DNA of 40,402 nucleotides from a virus. Position numbers and translations under genes: made by a program. Of this stretch, positions 32,710 through 39,989 are shown piece by piece; the first letter of the stretch is position 1, and every line of letters starts with the position of its first letter. The stretch lies in the IMG/VR virus record IMGVR_UViG_3300048589_001641, positions 1-40,402 of that record; one strand, 5' to 3'. The notes under the pieces are model-generated. The model ran no database searches, had not been told where the DNA came from, and saw only the letters and a program-made list of their open reading frames with translations.

Positions 32710-33450
32710 TCACCCGTTGAGCCAGGCGGGCCCGGGCGGTTTGGCCGCGGGCGCGACGTTACTGGCTGGCGGCTGCGACCAAACGGCTACATTTGCCTGT
32801 GGCGTTGGCGATTGCGACTGCTGTCCGGTTTGCGGCTTGTTCTGCGACCAAGCCGGCTGCTGCGAATTGGTCTTGACGGCGGTCGCACGCGCGCGGCTCG
32901 GGCTCGCCGGCACGTCCTTGCCATCCATCACCAACTTCCACTCCTGCTCGGTCGGCAGCACCACGCGATCGAGACGATTCTGGTCGCCATAGCGGGGGTC
33001 TTCACTCGTTTCGACCTTGATCTTGGCGATGAAACTGATGCCGGACAGATCGGCGAGGCCGCGCAGAATGCGCTTCTGCTTTGCGGCTTCGCTCATGTCC
33101 TGTGGATCGAGGCCGAGCGCGCTGTCGATCATCGCGCGGAAGCTGCTCTTGGATATCTTCCAGGCGATCGAGACCCCGTTCTCGTCGACCTTGCCGCCTT
33201 GTACTGTAAAAATCTGCCAGAACTTGCGCCGGGCATGCGGCCCCTCCAGCACGGTGAATTCGCAATCGAGCATCCGCACGTCGCTGGTGGGATCCTTGGC
33301 GGGCCGCAGCAAGCCCCGATCGACCTCGACCTCACCGTCAATCCCGCCGGGGCGGATGGTCATGGTGACTTTGGCAAAGCTGCCATCCGGGATCAGTTCG
33401 CTTGTCTTCTGTTGCTCGGCATCGTTCATGTCGAAAGCCATGTTGGTCAT
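32710..33450 (-). CDS. ssDNA-binding-like phage protein (DUF669 type)
   Basis: Start ATG 33450 overlaps the ATPase stop as ATGA. The 246-residue protein starts MTNMAFDMNDAEQQKTSELI; the core (DGSFAKVTMTIRPGGID, MLDCEFTVLEGPHARRKFWQ) and ISKSSFRAMIDSALGLDPQD resemble DUF669/Gp2.5-like single-strand-binding proteins, and the C-terminal 70 residues are Gln/Pro/Ala-rich and disordered, ending in the short PAWLNG. It lies directly after a RecA-like ATPase, a typical phage recombination pair. An OB-fold role is inferred. Confidence 0.78.
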   Translation of the reverse strand: MTNMAFDMNDAEQQKTSELIPDGSFAKVTMTIRPGGIDGEVEVDRGLLRPAKDPTSDVRMLDCEFTVLEGPHARRKFWQIFTVQGGKVDENGVSIAWKISKSSFRAMIDSALGLDPQDMSEAAKQKRILRGLADLSGISFIAKIKVETSEDPRYGDQNRLDRVVLPTEQEWKLVMDGKDVPASPSRARATAVKTNSQQPAWSQNKPQTGQQSQSPTPQANVAVWSQPPASNVAPAAKPPGPAWLNG

Positions 33451-34280
33451 CCCTTCGTGATTGCGTTGATCTTGGTGAGCAGCGCGCCGAGGTCCGGCGG
33501 CTCGGTGATGTCGAGGCGTCCGCTGCGGTCCTTGGCAGGGAGCCCAAAGGTGTTGCCGGAGCGGCAAACGAGGCGGCGGATGTCGCCGCGCTCAGGGTCA
33601 TGGCGCCAACTCTCGCCATCACGGGCAAACAGGCTCATGGTGATGACTTGATCGACGATGCCGGGCAGTTCGCGGGCGGCTTTGCCTCCTTCCATCTGCG
33701 GCTGCCAGGTGACGCGGTTGAACTCGTCGGTGACGCGCTCAAGGATCCCAACGAAGATCACCGTTCGCGCCGGTGCGTGCTGCAGATGCTTGAGCAGAGC
33801 GATAACTTCGCGGGCGAGCAGGCCGTAGGCGCCGCGGGTGTCGGGCTTGCCAGTCTTTTCCGAGAAAGCTTCGGGCCGAGTCTTCGCCCAGGCCATGGCT
33901 TGGCGGGTCAGATCGGTGATGCTGTCGACGAAGATGACCCGCTTGCCCGCGATCATGCGGACGAGGTCGGGGTAGGTTTCGGCGAGGTGCCGGTAGTGAC
34001 CTTCCGAGAAGAAGCTAGATGCGTCCGCCGCAGGGTTGATGCCGCCAACCAGGCACCCGATGTCAAGTGCGTCCGTAAAAGTGCGGACCGGAATGCTGTC
34101 GCCCGGCCAATCCTGTACCGATTTCATGCCGGCTTCGAGGTCGATGCAAAGCGAATCCTGCGGCGGCAGCGATTTCAGCAACGATGTCTTACCCACTCCG
34201 CTTGGACCGAAGATTGCCATGGTGGTCTTCGCGCCGGCCGAGGACAGCCGTTCGTCGGCGCTGACGATGCGCAGCGCCAT
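33447..34280 (-). CDS. RecA-like AAA ATPase (phage nucleotide-binding protein)
   Basis: A 277-residue P-loop protein with Walker A GPSGVGKT (25-32) and Walker B VIFVDS (115-120) followed by ITDLTRQAMAW. The family (AAA_24 type) includes phage Sak4-like single-strand annealing ATPases that work with an SSB. The next gene encodes an SSB-like protein. ATG 34280 overlaps the preceding stop by one base (TGATG). The expected partners and tight coupling support a recombination/annealing role. Confidence 0.92.
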   Translation of the reverse strand: MALRIVSADERLSSAGAKTTMAIFGPSGVGKTSLLKSLPPQDSLCIDLEAGMKSVQDWPGDSIPVRTFTDALDIGCLVGGINPAADASSFFSEGHYRHLAETYPDLVRMIAGKRVIFVDSITDLTRQAMAWAKTRPEAFSEKTGKPDTRGAYGLLAREVIALLKHLQHAPARTVIFVGILERVTDEFNRVTWQPQMEGGKAARELPGIVDQVITMSLFARDGESWRHDPERGDIRRLVCRSGNTFGLPAKDRSGRLDITEPPDLGALLTKINAITKG

Positions 34281-34573
34281 CAGCGGCCTCCCTCGGAGAT
34301 GGCATCGACCGCGCGGTCGGCGCCGAGTGCCCCAGCTTGGCGAGCGAGGTTGTAGAGCTTGCGCAACGCATGCAGCCGGTCGCCGACGGCGTTGAATTCC
34401 GCCTCCGTCACCAGCATCGCGAACGCGACGTCGTCGAGCGTGGCATCCTCGACCGCCTTGTCGGTGGCCGGCCGGTGTGGTGCTTCGAGCGTCGGAATGG
34501 CAATAGTGTCCGGCAGTGCTTCGAGCCAGCTATGGCGCTTGCGTAGCGCGGTCACTGCAGCAGATTCGGTCAT
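34280..34573 (-). CDS. Hypothetical 97-residue protein
   Basis: Start ATG 34573 (MTESAAVTALRKRHSWLEAL) has GAGGTC upstream; longer frames to 34903 are shadows. The protein is helical with a short proline-rich stretch (LEAPHRPATDKAVEDATLDD) and an end FNAVGDRLHALRKLYNLARQ. It is translated just before the RecA-like ATPase. No domain is recognised. Confidence 0.72.
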   Translation of the reverse strand: MTESAAVTALRKRHSWLEALPDTIAIPTLEAPHRPATDKAVEDATLDDVAFAMLVTEAEFNAVGDRLHALRKLYNLARQAGALGADRAVDAISEGGR

Positions 34574-34631
34574 CGGGAGACCTCTTCGTTGATGCTGAGG
34601 GGAAATATTGGTTCGGCGAGGTGCGGGCCCA

Positions 34632-34973
34632 TCACGTGACCCCAGCCAACAGCAGCGATGACAGCGATGCCGGAACCGTCTTCGGCTTCGAGCGCGCGAT
34701 GGCGAGATAGCTGTAGTCGTCGGGACCGTGGCGGCGCTGAACGAGGTGGACCAGCTTCTGCTCGCCGGCCCACCAGGAGCGGCGCGCGAGGCGCACGAGT
34801 TCGGCGCGGTCGCGGTCGGGAAGGCGCGTCCCATGCGAAAGCGTGTCCAGTGGCAGAAAGCCGCGGTAATACTCCAGGACATCGCCGGGAACCGCCTGCC
34901 CAATCCAGCCGCACAGTTCGGTTTCGTTGATCCGCAGACGGACGCTCGGTAGCTTGGTGATGGTGCTGATCAT
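34632..34973 (-). CDS. Hypothetical phage protein (conserved in rhizobial prophages)
   Basis: ATG 34973 (MISTITKLPSVRLRINETEL) has AGGAG 8 bases upstream. The segment CGWIGQAVPGDVLEYYRGFL and the ending LVHLVQRRHGPDDYSYLAIA are familiar from proteins in replication operons of rhizobial prophages, but no function is known to me. It is the first gene of the operon after the sigma-like factor. Confidence 0.78.
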   Translation of the reverse strand: MISTITKLPSVRLRINETELCGWIGQAVPGDVLEYYRGFLPLDTLSHGTRLPDRDRAELVRLARRSWWAGEQKLVHLVQRRHGPDDYSYLAIARSKPKTVPASLSSLLLAGVT

Positions 34974-35007
34974 AATTGGCTCCTACTCGCCACGCGGCTG
35001 AACCGTC

Positions 35008-35583
35008 TCACGCGGCCCTCAGGCCGACGGCGAGCAAAGCGAGACGGATGTCTTTCACGCGGCGGTAGAGGCTGCTCCTTGCCCCACGGCCGCCGCCCGC
35101 AAGCCGATCGACGGTCGTCCGGGAAAGCGCGGCGCAGAGGGCGCCGTCGTTCGGATCGAGGGTGCCGAGGCCACGCGCGACATCGAGTCGGCGCTCGACC
35201 TCGGCAAAGGCATCGACCGGCTGACCGAGGTAGGCGGCGAGACCGTCCTCTTCGGCGAAGAGGTCGCCTCGGGTGGCGCTTTCGCTATCGGGGAAGGGCT
35301 CGTCGAGAGAGGCCGGCACGGCGCCATAAAGCCGGCGCTCGCGCTTTACCTTGTTCGCGATACGGGTGGCTTTGTTCGCCATGACGATGCCGGCGAAGGC
35401 GCCGAGGGAACCACGCTCCGGATCGAAGGCCGGCAGACGGGCGACCATGTCGAGAAAGAATTCCTGACGGAGGTCGGCGAGATCGTCGTAGGGAAGACGC
35501 AGCTGGCGGCCCAGGCGGCGAGCCGCAATGTCGGCTTCATGCTGGATGATCTGGAGGGAGGTAGAGGTGAGTTGGGTCGTCAT
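35008..35583 (-). CDS. Sigma-70-like RNA polymerase sigma factor
   Basis: ATG 35583 (MTTQLTSTSLQIIQHEADIA) with GACGAGG about 10 bases upstream is preferred to ATG 35601. A 191-residue protein. Residues about 11-87 are sigma region 2: LPYDDLADLRQEFFLDMVAR, LPAFDPERGSLGAFAGIVMA and NKATRIANKVKRERR, which would bind core polymerase and the -10 element. The C-terminal part (LCAALSRTTVDRLAGGGRGA, RSSLYRRVKDIRLALLAVGL) looks like an HTH and could be region 4. It heads the operon and has repeat operators in front (35643-35698). It may redirect host polymerase to phage promoters. Confidence 0.85.
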   Translation of the reverse strand: MTTQLTSTSLQIIQHEADIAARRLGRQLRLPYDDLADLRQEFFLDMVARLPAFDPERGSLGAFAGIVMANKATRIANKVKRERRLYGAVPASLDEPFPDSESATRGDLFAEEDGLAAYLGQPVDAFAEVERRLDVARGLGTLDPNDGALCAALSRTTVDRLAGGGRGARSSLYRRVKDIRLALLAVGLRAA

Positions 35584-35642
35584 CGGACAGTGCCTCGTCA
35601 TCGCGTTTTGATGACGGGAAGATGCCCATGCTCCGGCCTAGA

Positions 35643-35698
35643 AACCTGTCCCGAGCCTCTCCTGAACCTCTCTCGAAAATGCCACTGCCCGAGAGGTT
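35643..35698 (-). promoter_or_regulatory. Tandem 11-bp repeats in front of the sigma-like gene (candidate operator)
   Basis: Three direct copies of an 11-bp unit start at 35643 (AACCTGTCCCG), 35654 (AGCCTCTCCTG) and 35665 (AACCTCTCTCG) with no gap; an inverted copy (GAGAGGTT) lies at 35691-35698. Consensus is A(A/G)CCT(C/G)TC. PhoB/OmpR-type winged helices bind direct repeats at this spacing, and the upstream gene encodes such a domain. The region lies 60-115 bases before the sigma-like ATG. Confidence 0.6.
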
Positions 35699-35706
35699 TT
35701 GCAGAA

Positions 35707-36696
35707 TCAGATGACTCGTGCCGCGTCCGGCGCAAGCATGAGCTGATAGCCGACGCGACGCGTCATTTTGATGAGGGCTTTTGCTGCGTTCGGCGAGAGA
35801 CGGCCGGCCTTGCACAACGCTGACCTTAATCGGCTGATCGTCTTTTCAATCTGTTCTTCGTTAGTGTTCTTGTTCCCAGTAATTTCGCGAATCGTCTCGG
35901 AGATTGAATTCCGCGGCACGATGCCGTTCTGGTCTGTAAGCTCATTTGCAAGGAGGACAAGCACGGCAAAGTCGCGACGCGTCAATTTGACCTCGCTTCC
36001 GTCGAACCGAGCCCGATGCCCTTGAGTATCGACAGTGAGCCGTTCTGTCTCGGACGGAGCGGTTGCAACCCGGCCGGCCGGAATCGATATTGCAAAAGGG
36101 TGCTGATTGTCGCCCGTCAGAATGTGTTCTATCGCGACCACAGCGATCTGATCCGCCGACAGGCGCTTGAGAATGTCGCTCGTCAGGTTGCGTTCGGTGG
36201 GCGTCAGAATGGTCGCCGGGGCGCCAGATGCACGCCCCTTGAGCGCAAGCGCGGTTTCGCCAGCGTTGCGCGCGTTGAGGCCTCGGACGACATAGAATTC
36301 ACGCCGGCGACTGCCGCGCCCCAGCGCGCCAAGCCACAGGGTTCTCGATGAGATACTTTCGACTCGCGGCCCCTCGAAGCGGTTGGCGCCACGGAATTGA
36401 TGGCACAGCGCAGCAAAATCGATGTCGTACTGCTGAGTCGTGCGTGCCGAAACCAGAACCGTCTCGTCCTCGCCATCGAGACTAACGGCTGCAACGTGCT
36501 CGCCGACACGCGCTAGTACGATGGTGCCCAGGTCGGACGACAATGCACGCTCGATCAAAATCCCAAGCCGCTCGAATTGACGAACCAACGCCGGAGAAAA
36601 TCCAGCAAGGTCGTCGCCATCGACGCAGGTGATCGGATGCCGATCACTCCGCCGCAACAGCAGTCGGCATAACGCCGCGTGAGAGCCGGATGCCAT
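35707..36696 (-). CDS. Putative regulator with C-terminal OmpR/PhoB-like winged helix
   Basis: ATG 36696 (MASGSHAALCRLLLRRSDRH) overlaps the preceding gene by about 50 bp; no better start was found. The 329-residue protein has an N-terminal region of unknown fold (about 1-210) and a C-terminal winged helix (222-321): RARFDGSEVKLTRRDFAVLV, EEQIEKTISRLRSALCKAG and TRRVGYQLML, aligned with the OmpR/PhoB DNA-binding pattern (LT..EF, ISRLR.KL, GY.L). No receiver domain is recognisable. Its likely targets are the 11-bp repeats just downstream. It may be the phage switch regulator. Confidence 0.82.
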   Translation of the reverse strand: MASGSHAALCRLLLRRSDRHPITCVDGDDLAGFSPALVRQFERLGILIERALSSDLGTIVLARVGEHVAAVSLDGEDETVLVSARTTQQYDIDFAALCHQFRGANRFEGPRVESISSRTLWLGALGRGSRRREFYVVRGLNARNAGETALALKGRASGAPATILTPTERNLTSDILKRLSADQIAVVAIEHILTGDNQHPFAISIPAGRVATAPSETERLTVDTQGHRARFDGSEVKLTRRDFAVLVLLANELTDQNGIVPRNSISETIREITGNKNTNEEQIEKTISRLRSALCKAGRLSPNAAKALIKMTRRVGYQLMLAPDAARVI

Positions 36697-37906
36697 TGCG
36701 TTCCAGATGCTCCATGATCTGCTTCTCAAAAGAATGATCGCGGAAGCTGGCCACGTTAGGCGGCTTGACCTTGACGATGACCTTTACTTCCTTGCCATCG
36801 ACATTGAGACGGAACTCAAGCTTCACGTAACCTATCCGCAGATCCTCCAAATCGACGTCGGGTGCGAGATCGATCAAGCGCCCGATCGCATCCCGGCTGT
36901 CCCGAACAGTCATGGCCCAGGGGGAATATCGGGTCTTACCCTCGACCTCGTGCTCGCCCTCGTCGACCTGAATTTCCTTCACGAGCACGCACAGAACCTG
37001 AGAATCCCAGGCATGATGGAACCGAAATGCTGCACCCTGCTTGCGGATGGGATCGAGGGTGTAAAGCCGTTGGCTGTCGTCGCCTGGGAAGAACTCGCGA
37101 TCCCCAAGCATGTGTTCGGCAAATAGATCCCGCAGCTTTTTACGCTCCACCGCGGCACTCGCGCTAATCCAAACCCGGCCAGAAGCCGCGTGATAGCGGA
37201 TCGTGTCCTGTGCAATCTCGCGATAGGCCAGCGTTCGCTCGGCGCCATTGTCCTCGATATTGGCGGTCATGGCATTTTTGCCGTGCAGCACCAGGATCTG
37301 CACCTCGTCGCGTTCGGGATACCATCTCACGTCGCAGTAGCGTCCGAGGTAACGATTGGCAAAATATGCCGATGCCGCCGCTTTCAAGGCGGTGCGCGCC
37401 GTTTCATCATCATGCCGAGACTCGACATTTTCTTGCACTCCAACCCATTCGCTGGGCGAGCGAACCGACCAGAACGCATGAATGTCGAGCGTTTTATCGA
37501 AAACCGCCCTGTGGTCGAGGTAGGCTCGCAGCGCAAGGTGGCGCGGCGTCAGGTGACGGCCGTCGCTTTCCTCGATCTCTTCCTTCGGTACCAGGTTCAC
37601 GTCGGCAAGATCGGCCTGCTCTTGCAGCAGGCGAGCGCCGTTGGTGTCCGAAAGCACCATGATCTTGTGGAGCGCGTCCAAGAGCTCCGCCGGGAATCGC
37701 TCATCGGTTCTGCGAAAAAACTCGAAAATGGCTTCGCGCTTATCATTTTCGTCTGCCGGCAGAGCGTCCCAGTCGAACGCGATCATTGACGCGTATGGCG
37801 CCAGGAGGCGTTTGAGTAGGTCGAGATCGACCGTCCTGGCGAACTCGCGATTGACGAATTTCTTGACGTTCTTGGCCATGCTAGCCTTCCATGAATCGTC
37901 ATTCAT
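36644..37906 (-). CDS. Unrecognised 420-residue protein, partner of the winged-helix regulator
   Basis: ATG 37906 (MNDDSWKASMAKNVKKFVNR) has GGAGAA just upstream; ATG 37879 (with GGAAGG) is a possible internal start. It is acidic in the first third (DWDALPADENDKREAIFEFF), has a mid region (YRSLGRYCDVRWYPERDEV-like, strictly NRYLGRYCDVRWYPERDEVQ) and a beta-rich C-terminus (IGYVKLEFRLNVDGKEVKVI). I do not recognise a known family. It overlaps the following regulator gene, so both are likely made together. A sensor or co-regulator role is possible; a defence role cannot be excluded. Confidence 0.8.
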   Translation of the reverse strand: MNDDSWKASMAKNVKKFVNREFARTVDLDLLKRLLAPYASMIAFDWDALPADENDKREAIFEFFRRTDERFPAELLDALHKIMVLSDTNGARLLQEQADLADVNLVPKEEIEESDGRHLTPRHLALRAYLDHRAVFDKTLDIHAFWSVRSPSEWVGVQENVESRHDDETARTALKAAASAYFANRYLGRYCDVRWYPERDEVQILVLHGKNAMTANIEDNGAERTLAYREIAQDTIRYHAASGRVWISASAAVERKKLRDLFAEHMLGDREFFPGDDSQRLYTLDPIRKQGAAFRFHHAWDSQVLCVLVKEIQVDEGEHEVEGKTRYSPWAMTVRDSRDAIGRLIDLAPDVDLEDLRIGYVKLEFRLNVDGKEVKVIVKVKPPNVASFRDHSFEKQIMEHLERNGIRLSRGVMPTAVAAE

Positions 37907-37948
37907 GTTCTCCGTGGTCCTTAAGTGTGATTCGGCGGGGAGTCGATT

Positions 37949-37964
37949 CAAAATCATCATTTTG
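37949..37964. promoter_or_regulatory. 16-bp palindrome in the divergent control region
   Basis: CAAAATCATCATTTTG has 6-bp perfect arms and a CATC spacer, in the 120-bp gap between the divergent minus-strand module (start 37906) and the plus-strand recombinase cassette (start 38027). Placement suggests an operator that could control both sides. No clear -35/-10 pairs were found. Confidence 0.4.
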
Positions 37965-38026
37965 GGACGGATTATGCGCCCCGTGAGTAGAGGCCTTGGG
38001 AGATTGCCCCTCATCCACGGCTGGCG

Positions 38027-38233
38027 ATGCAGCTCCCGAATCCCATTGATCCAGAACGCCTCTCCGCCGCCGAGCGGCTCGCCGAAGTCGCCGAAATCCT
38101 GGCCGCTGCCCTGATCCGTCTGCGGGCCCGACAGTCAACGCCTTTATCTGCCGCCTGTGGAGAGAGTTCACTCGACTGTATCGCCAACCAGAGCGGTCAT
38201 ACCGACATTCTCACGCATGGAGGCTCGGATTGA
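38027..38233 (+). CDS. Small hypothetical protein of the DUF2924/recombinase cassette
   Basis: A 68-residue plus-strand protein (MQLPNPIDPERLSAAERLAE, VAEILAAALIRLRARQST, then CGESSLDCIANQSGHTD). Proteins starting with 'PERLSxAERLAE' are regularly encoded just before DUF2924 and serine recombinase genes in alphaproteobacteria; function unknown. The stop overlaps the next start (TTGA at 38230-38233). Confidence 0.82.
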   Translation: MQLPNPIDPERLSAAERLAEVAEILAAALIRLRARQSTPLSAACGESSLDCIANQSGHTDILTHGGSD

Positions 38234-38679
38234 CCGACACTGTTCTGGCCCAACTGGCTGCCCTGAAAGTCGCGCCGATCGGCGCGCTCAAGCAGAAATG
38301 GCGCGATCTCTTCGAGAGCGAGCCGCCGCCCTATAACAGGCGCTTCCTTGAGCATCGGCTGGCCTACCGGATTCAGGAACTGGCCTATGGCGGCCTCAAG
38401 CCCGAGACCTTGAAACGTCTGCGCGAGCTGGCCGAGACGCTCGATGGCGGCAAGGTGGATGTGCGGCGGCGCCGCGCAGACCACGATCGCCCCATCGCTG
38501 GCACCCGGCTTATTCGCGAATACCAAAGCGTTGAGCATTGCGTGACGGTGCGCGACGACGGATACGAGTACCAGGGTCGTCCCTACAAATCGCTGTCAGC
38601 CATTGCGCGCGCCATTACCGGCACGCAATGGAACGGGCGCGTCTTTTTCGGACTCAAAAACCAGCGGGTGGCCCGATGA
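38230..38679 (+). CDS. DUF2924 domain protein
   Basis: A 149-residue protein from TTG 38230. DUF2924 motifs: LKQKWRDLFESEPPPYNRRF, LEHRLAYRIQELAYGGL, GTRLIREYQSVEHCVTVRDD, YEYQGRPYKSLSAIARAITG and TQWNGRVFFGL. The family almost always precedes a large serine recombinase, and a role in recombination is suspected. Stop and recombinase start overlap as ATGA. Confidence 0.93.
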   Translation: MTDTVLAQLAALKVAPIGALKQKWRDLFESEPPPYNRRFLEHRLAYRIQELAYGGLKPETLKRLRELAETLDGGKVDVRRRRADHDRPIAGTRLIREYQSVEHCVTVRDDGYEYQGRPYKSLSAIARAITGTQWNGRVFFGLKNQRVAR

Positions 38680-39989
38680 AGAAGCCGATCGTGCGAAAGC
38701 TTCGCTGCGCGGTCTATACCCGCAAGTCGAGCGAGGAGGGGCTCGAACAGGAGTTCAATTCACTCGACGCCCAGCGCGAGGCTTGCGAGGCTTACATCGC
38801 CAGTCAGAAGCCAGAGGGCTGGGTGCTGGTGCCGGACCGCTACGACGACGGCGGGATCTCTGGCGCGACCCTGGAGCGGCCGGCGCTGAAACGTCTGCTG
38901 GTCGATATCGAGGACCGGCGCGTCGATGTCATTGTTGTCTACAAGATCGACCGGCTCAGCCGTGCGCTGATGGATTTCGCCAAGCTGGTCGAGGTGTTTG
39001 ATCGCAATAGCGTCACCTTCGTCAGCGTGACGCAATCTTTCAATACGACGACGTCGATGGGGCGGCTGACACTCAACATCCTTCTCAGCTTTGCCCAGTT
39101 CGAGCGCGAGGTCATCGGCGAGCGCATTCGCGACAAGTTTGCCGCTTCCCGCAGGAAGGGGATGTGGATGGGTGGTTTCGTCCCGCTCGGCTATGACGTT
39201 AGGGATCGCAAGCTGGTCGTCAATGAGGCCGAGGCGGCAGCAGTCCGGACGATCTTCGAGCGCTTCATCAAGATCGGATCCGCGACCGAACTTGTGCGCA
39301 AGCTCCGGGCCGAAAATGTCCGGGGCAAGCAGGGCAAGCTCGTCGACAAGGGCTATGTCTACAAGCTACTTAACAACCGGGTCTATGTCGGCGAAGCAGT
39401 GCACAAGGGCGTGGCGTATCCCGGCGAACACCAGGCCATCATCGACCGGGTCCTCTGGGATCGCGTCCACACCGTCCTGCGCGAGAGCCCGCGTAAGCGC
39501 GCTGCAAACACACGGGCCCAGACGCCCGCGTTGCTCAAAGGTCTAATCTTCGGGCCGACCGGTCGGGCGATGACCCCGGCGCATACGCGCAAGGGCGGCA
39601 AGCTCTACCGCTATTATGTCTCAACCGACGTGCTCAAACGTGATGCCGACGCGTGTTCGGTTCGGCGAGTCCCCGCGGCCGAGATCGAGAGCGCCGTCGT
39701 CGACCAGTTGCGCGGCCTCCTGCGCACGCCTGAGATCATTGTCGGCACGTGGCGCGCGGCCAAATCGATGGGCTATATCTCGGAGGCCGAGGTGCGCGAG
39801 GCGCTGCACCGGCTCGACCCGCTCTGGGACGAACTCTTTCCCGCCGAGCAGGCACGCATCGTCCAGCTACTCGTCGAGCGCGTTGATGTCAGCCCGGATG
39901 GTGCCGATATCCGGCTGCGGACCGAGGGACTGACAAATCTGATCGCCGACCTGCGTGCGGTCAGACCGGAATCTCGGAGGGCGGCGTAA
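38676..39989 (+). CDS. Large serine recombinase (site-specific integrase)
   Basis: ATG 38676 (MKKPIVRKLRCAVYTRKSSE) overlaps the DUF2924 stop and is preferred over upstream starts. The 437-residue protein has the resolvase catalytic domain: YTRKSSEEG (R16, nucleophile candidate S18), SLDAQREAC, YKIDRLSRALMDFA and the SMGRLTLNILLSFAQFEREV and GERIRDK segments. A recombinase domain (GYDVRDRKLVVNEAEAAAVR) and a zinc-ribbon-like region follow. It would integrate or excise the element. The recombinase lies at the right end of the window; the attachment site is not located. Confidence 0.94.
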   Translation: MKKPIVRKLRCAVYTRKSSEEGLEQEFNSLDAQREACEAYIASQKPEGWVLVPDRYDDGGISGATLERPALKRLLVDIEDRRVDVIVVYKIDRLSRALMDFAKLVEVFDRNSVTFVSVTQSFNTTTSMGRLTLNILLSFAQFEREVIGERIRDKFAASRRKGMWMGGFVPLGYDVRDRKLVVNEAEAAAVRTIFERFIKIGSATELVRKLRAENVRGKQGKLVDKGYVYKLLNNRVYVGEAVHKGVAYPGEHQAIIDRVLWDRVHTVLRESPRKRAANTRAQTPALLKGLIFGPTGRAMTPAHTRKGGKLYRYYVSTDVLKRDADACSVRRVPAAEIESAVVDQLRGLLRTPEIIVGTWRAAKSMGYISEAEVREALHRLDPLWDELFPAEQARIVQLLVERVDVSPDGADIRLRTEGLTNLIADLRAVRPESRRAA

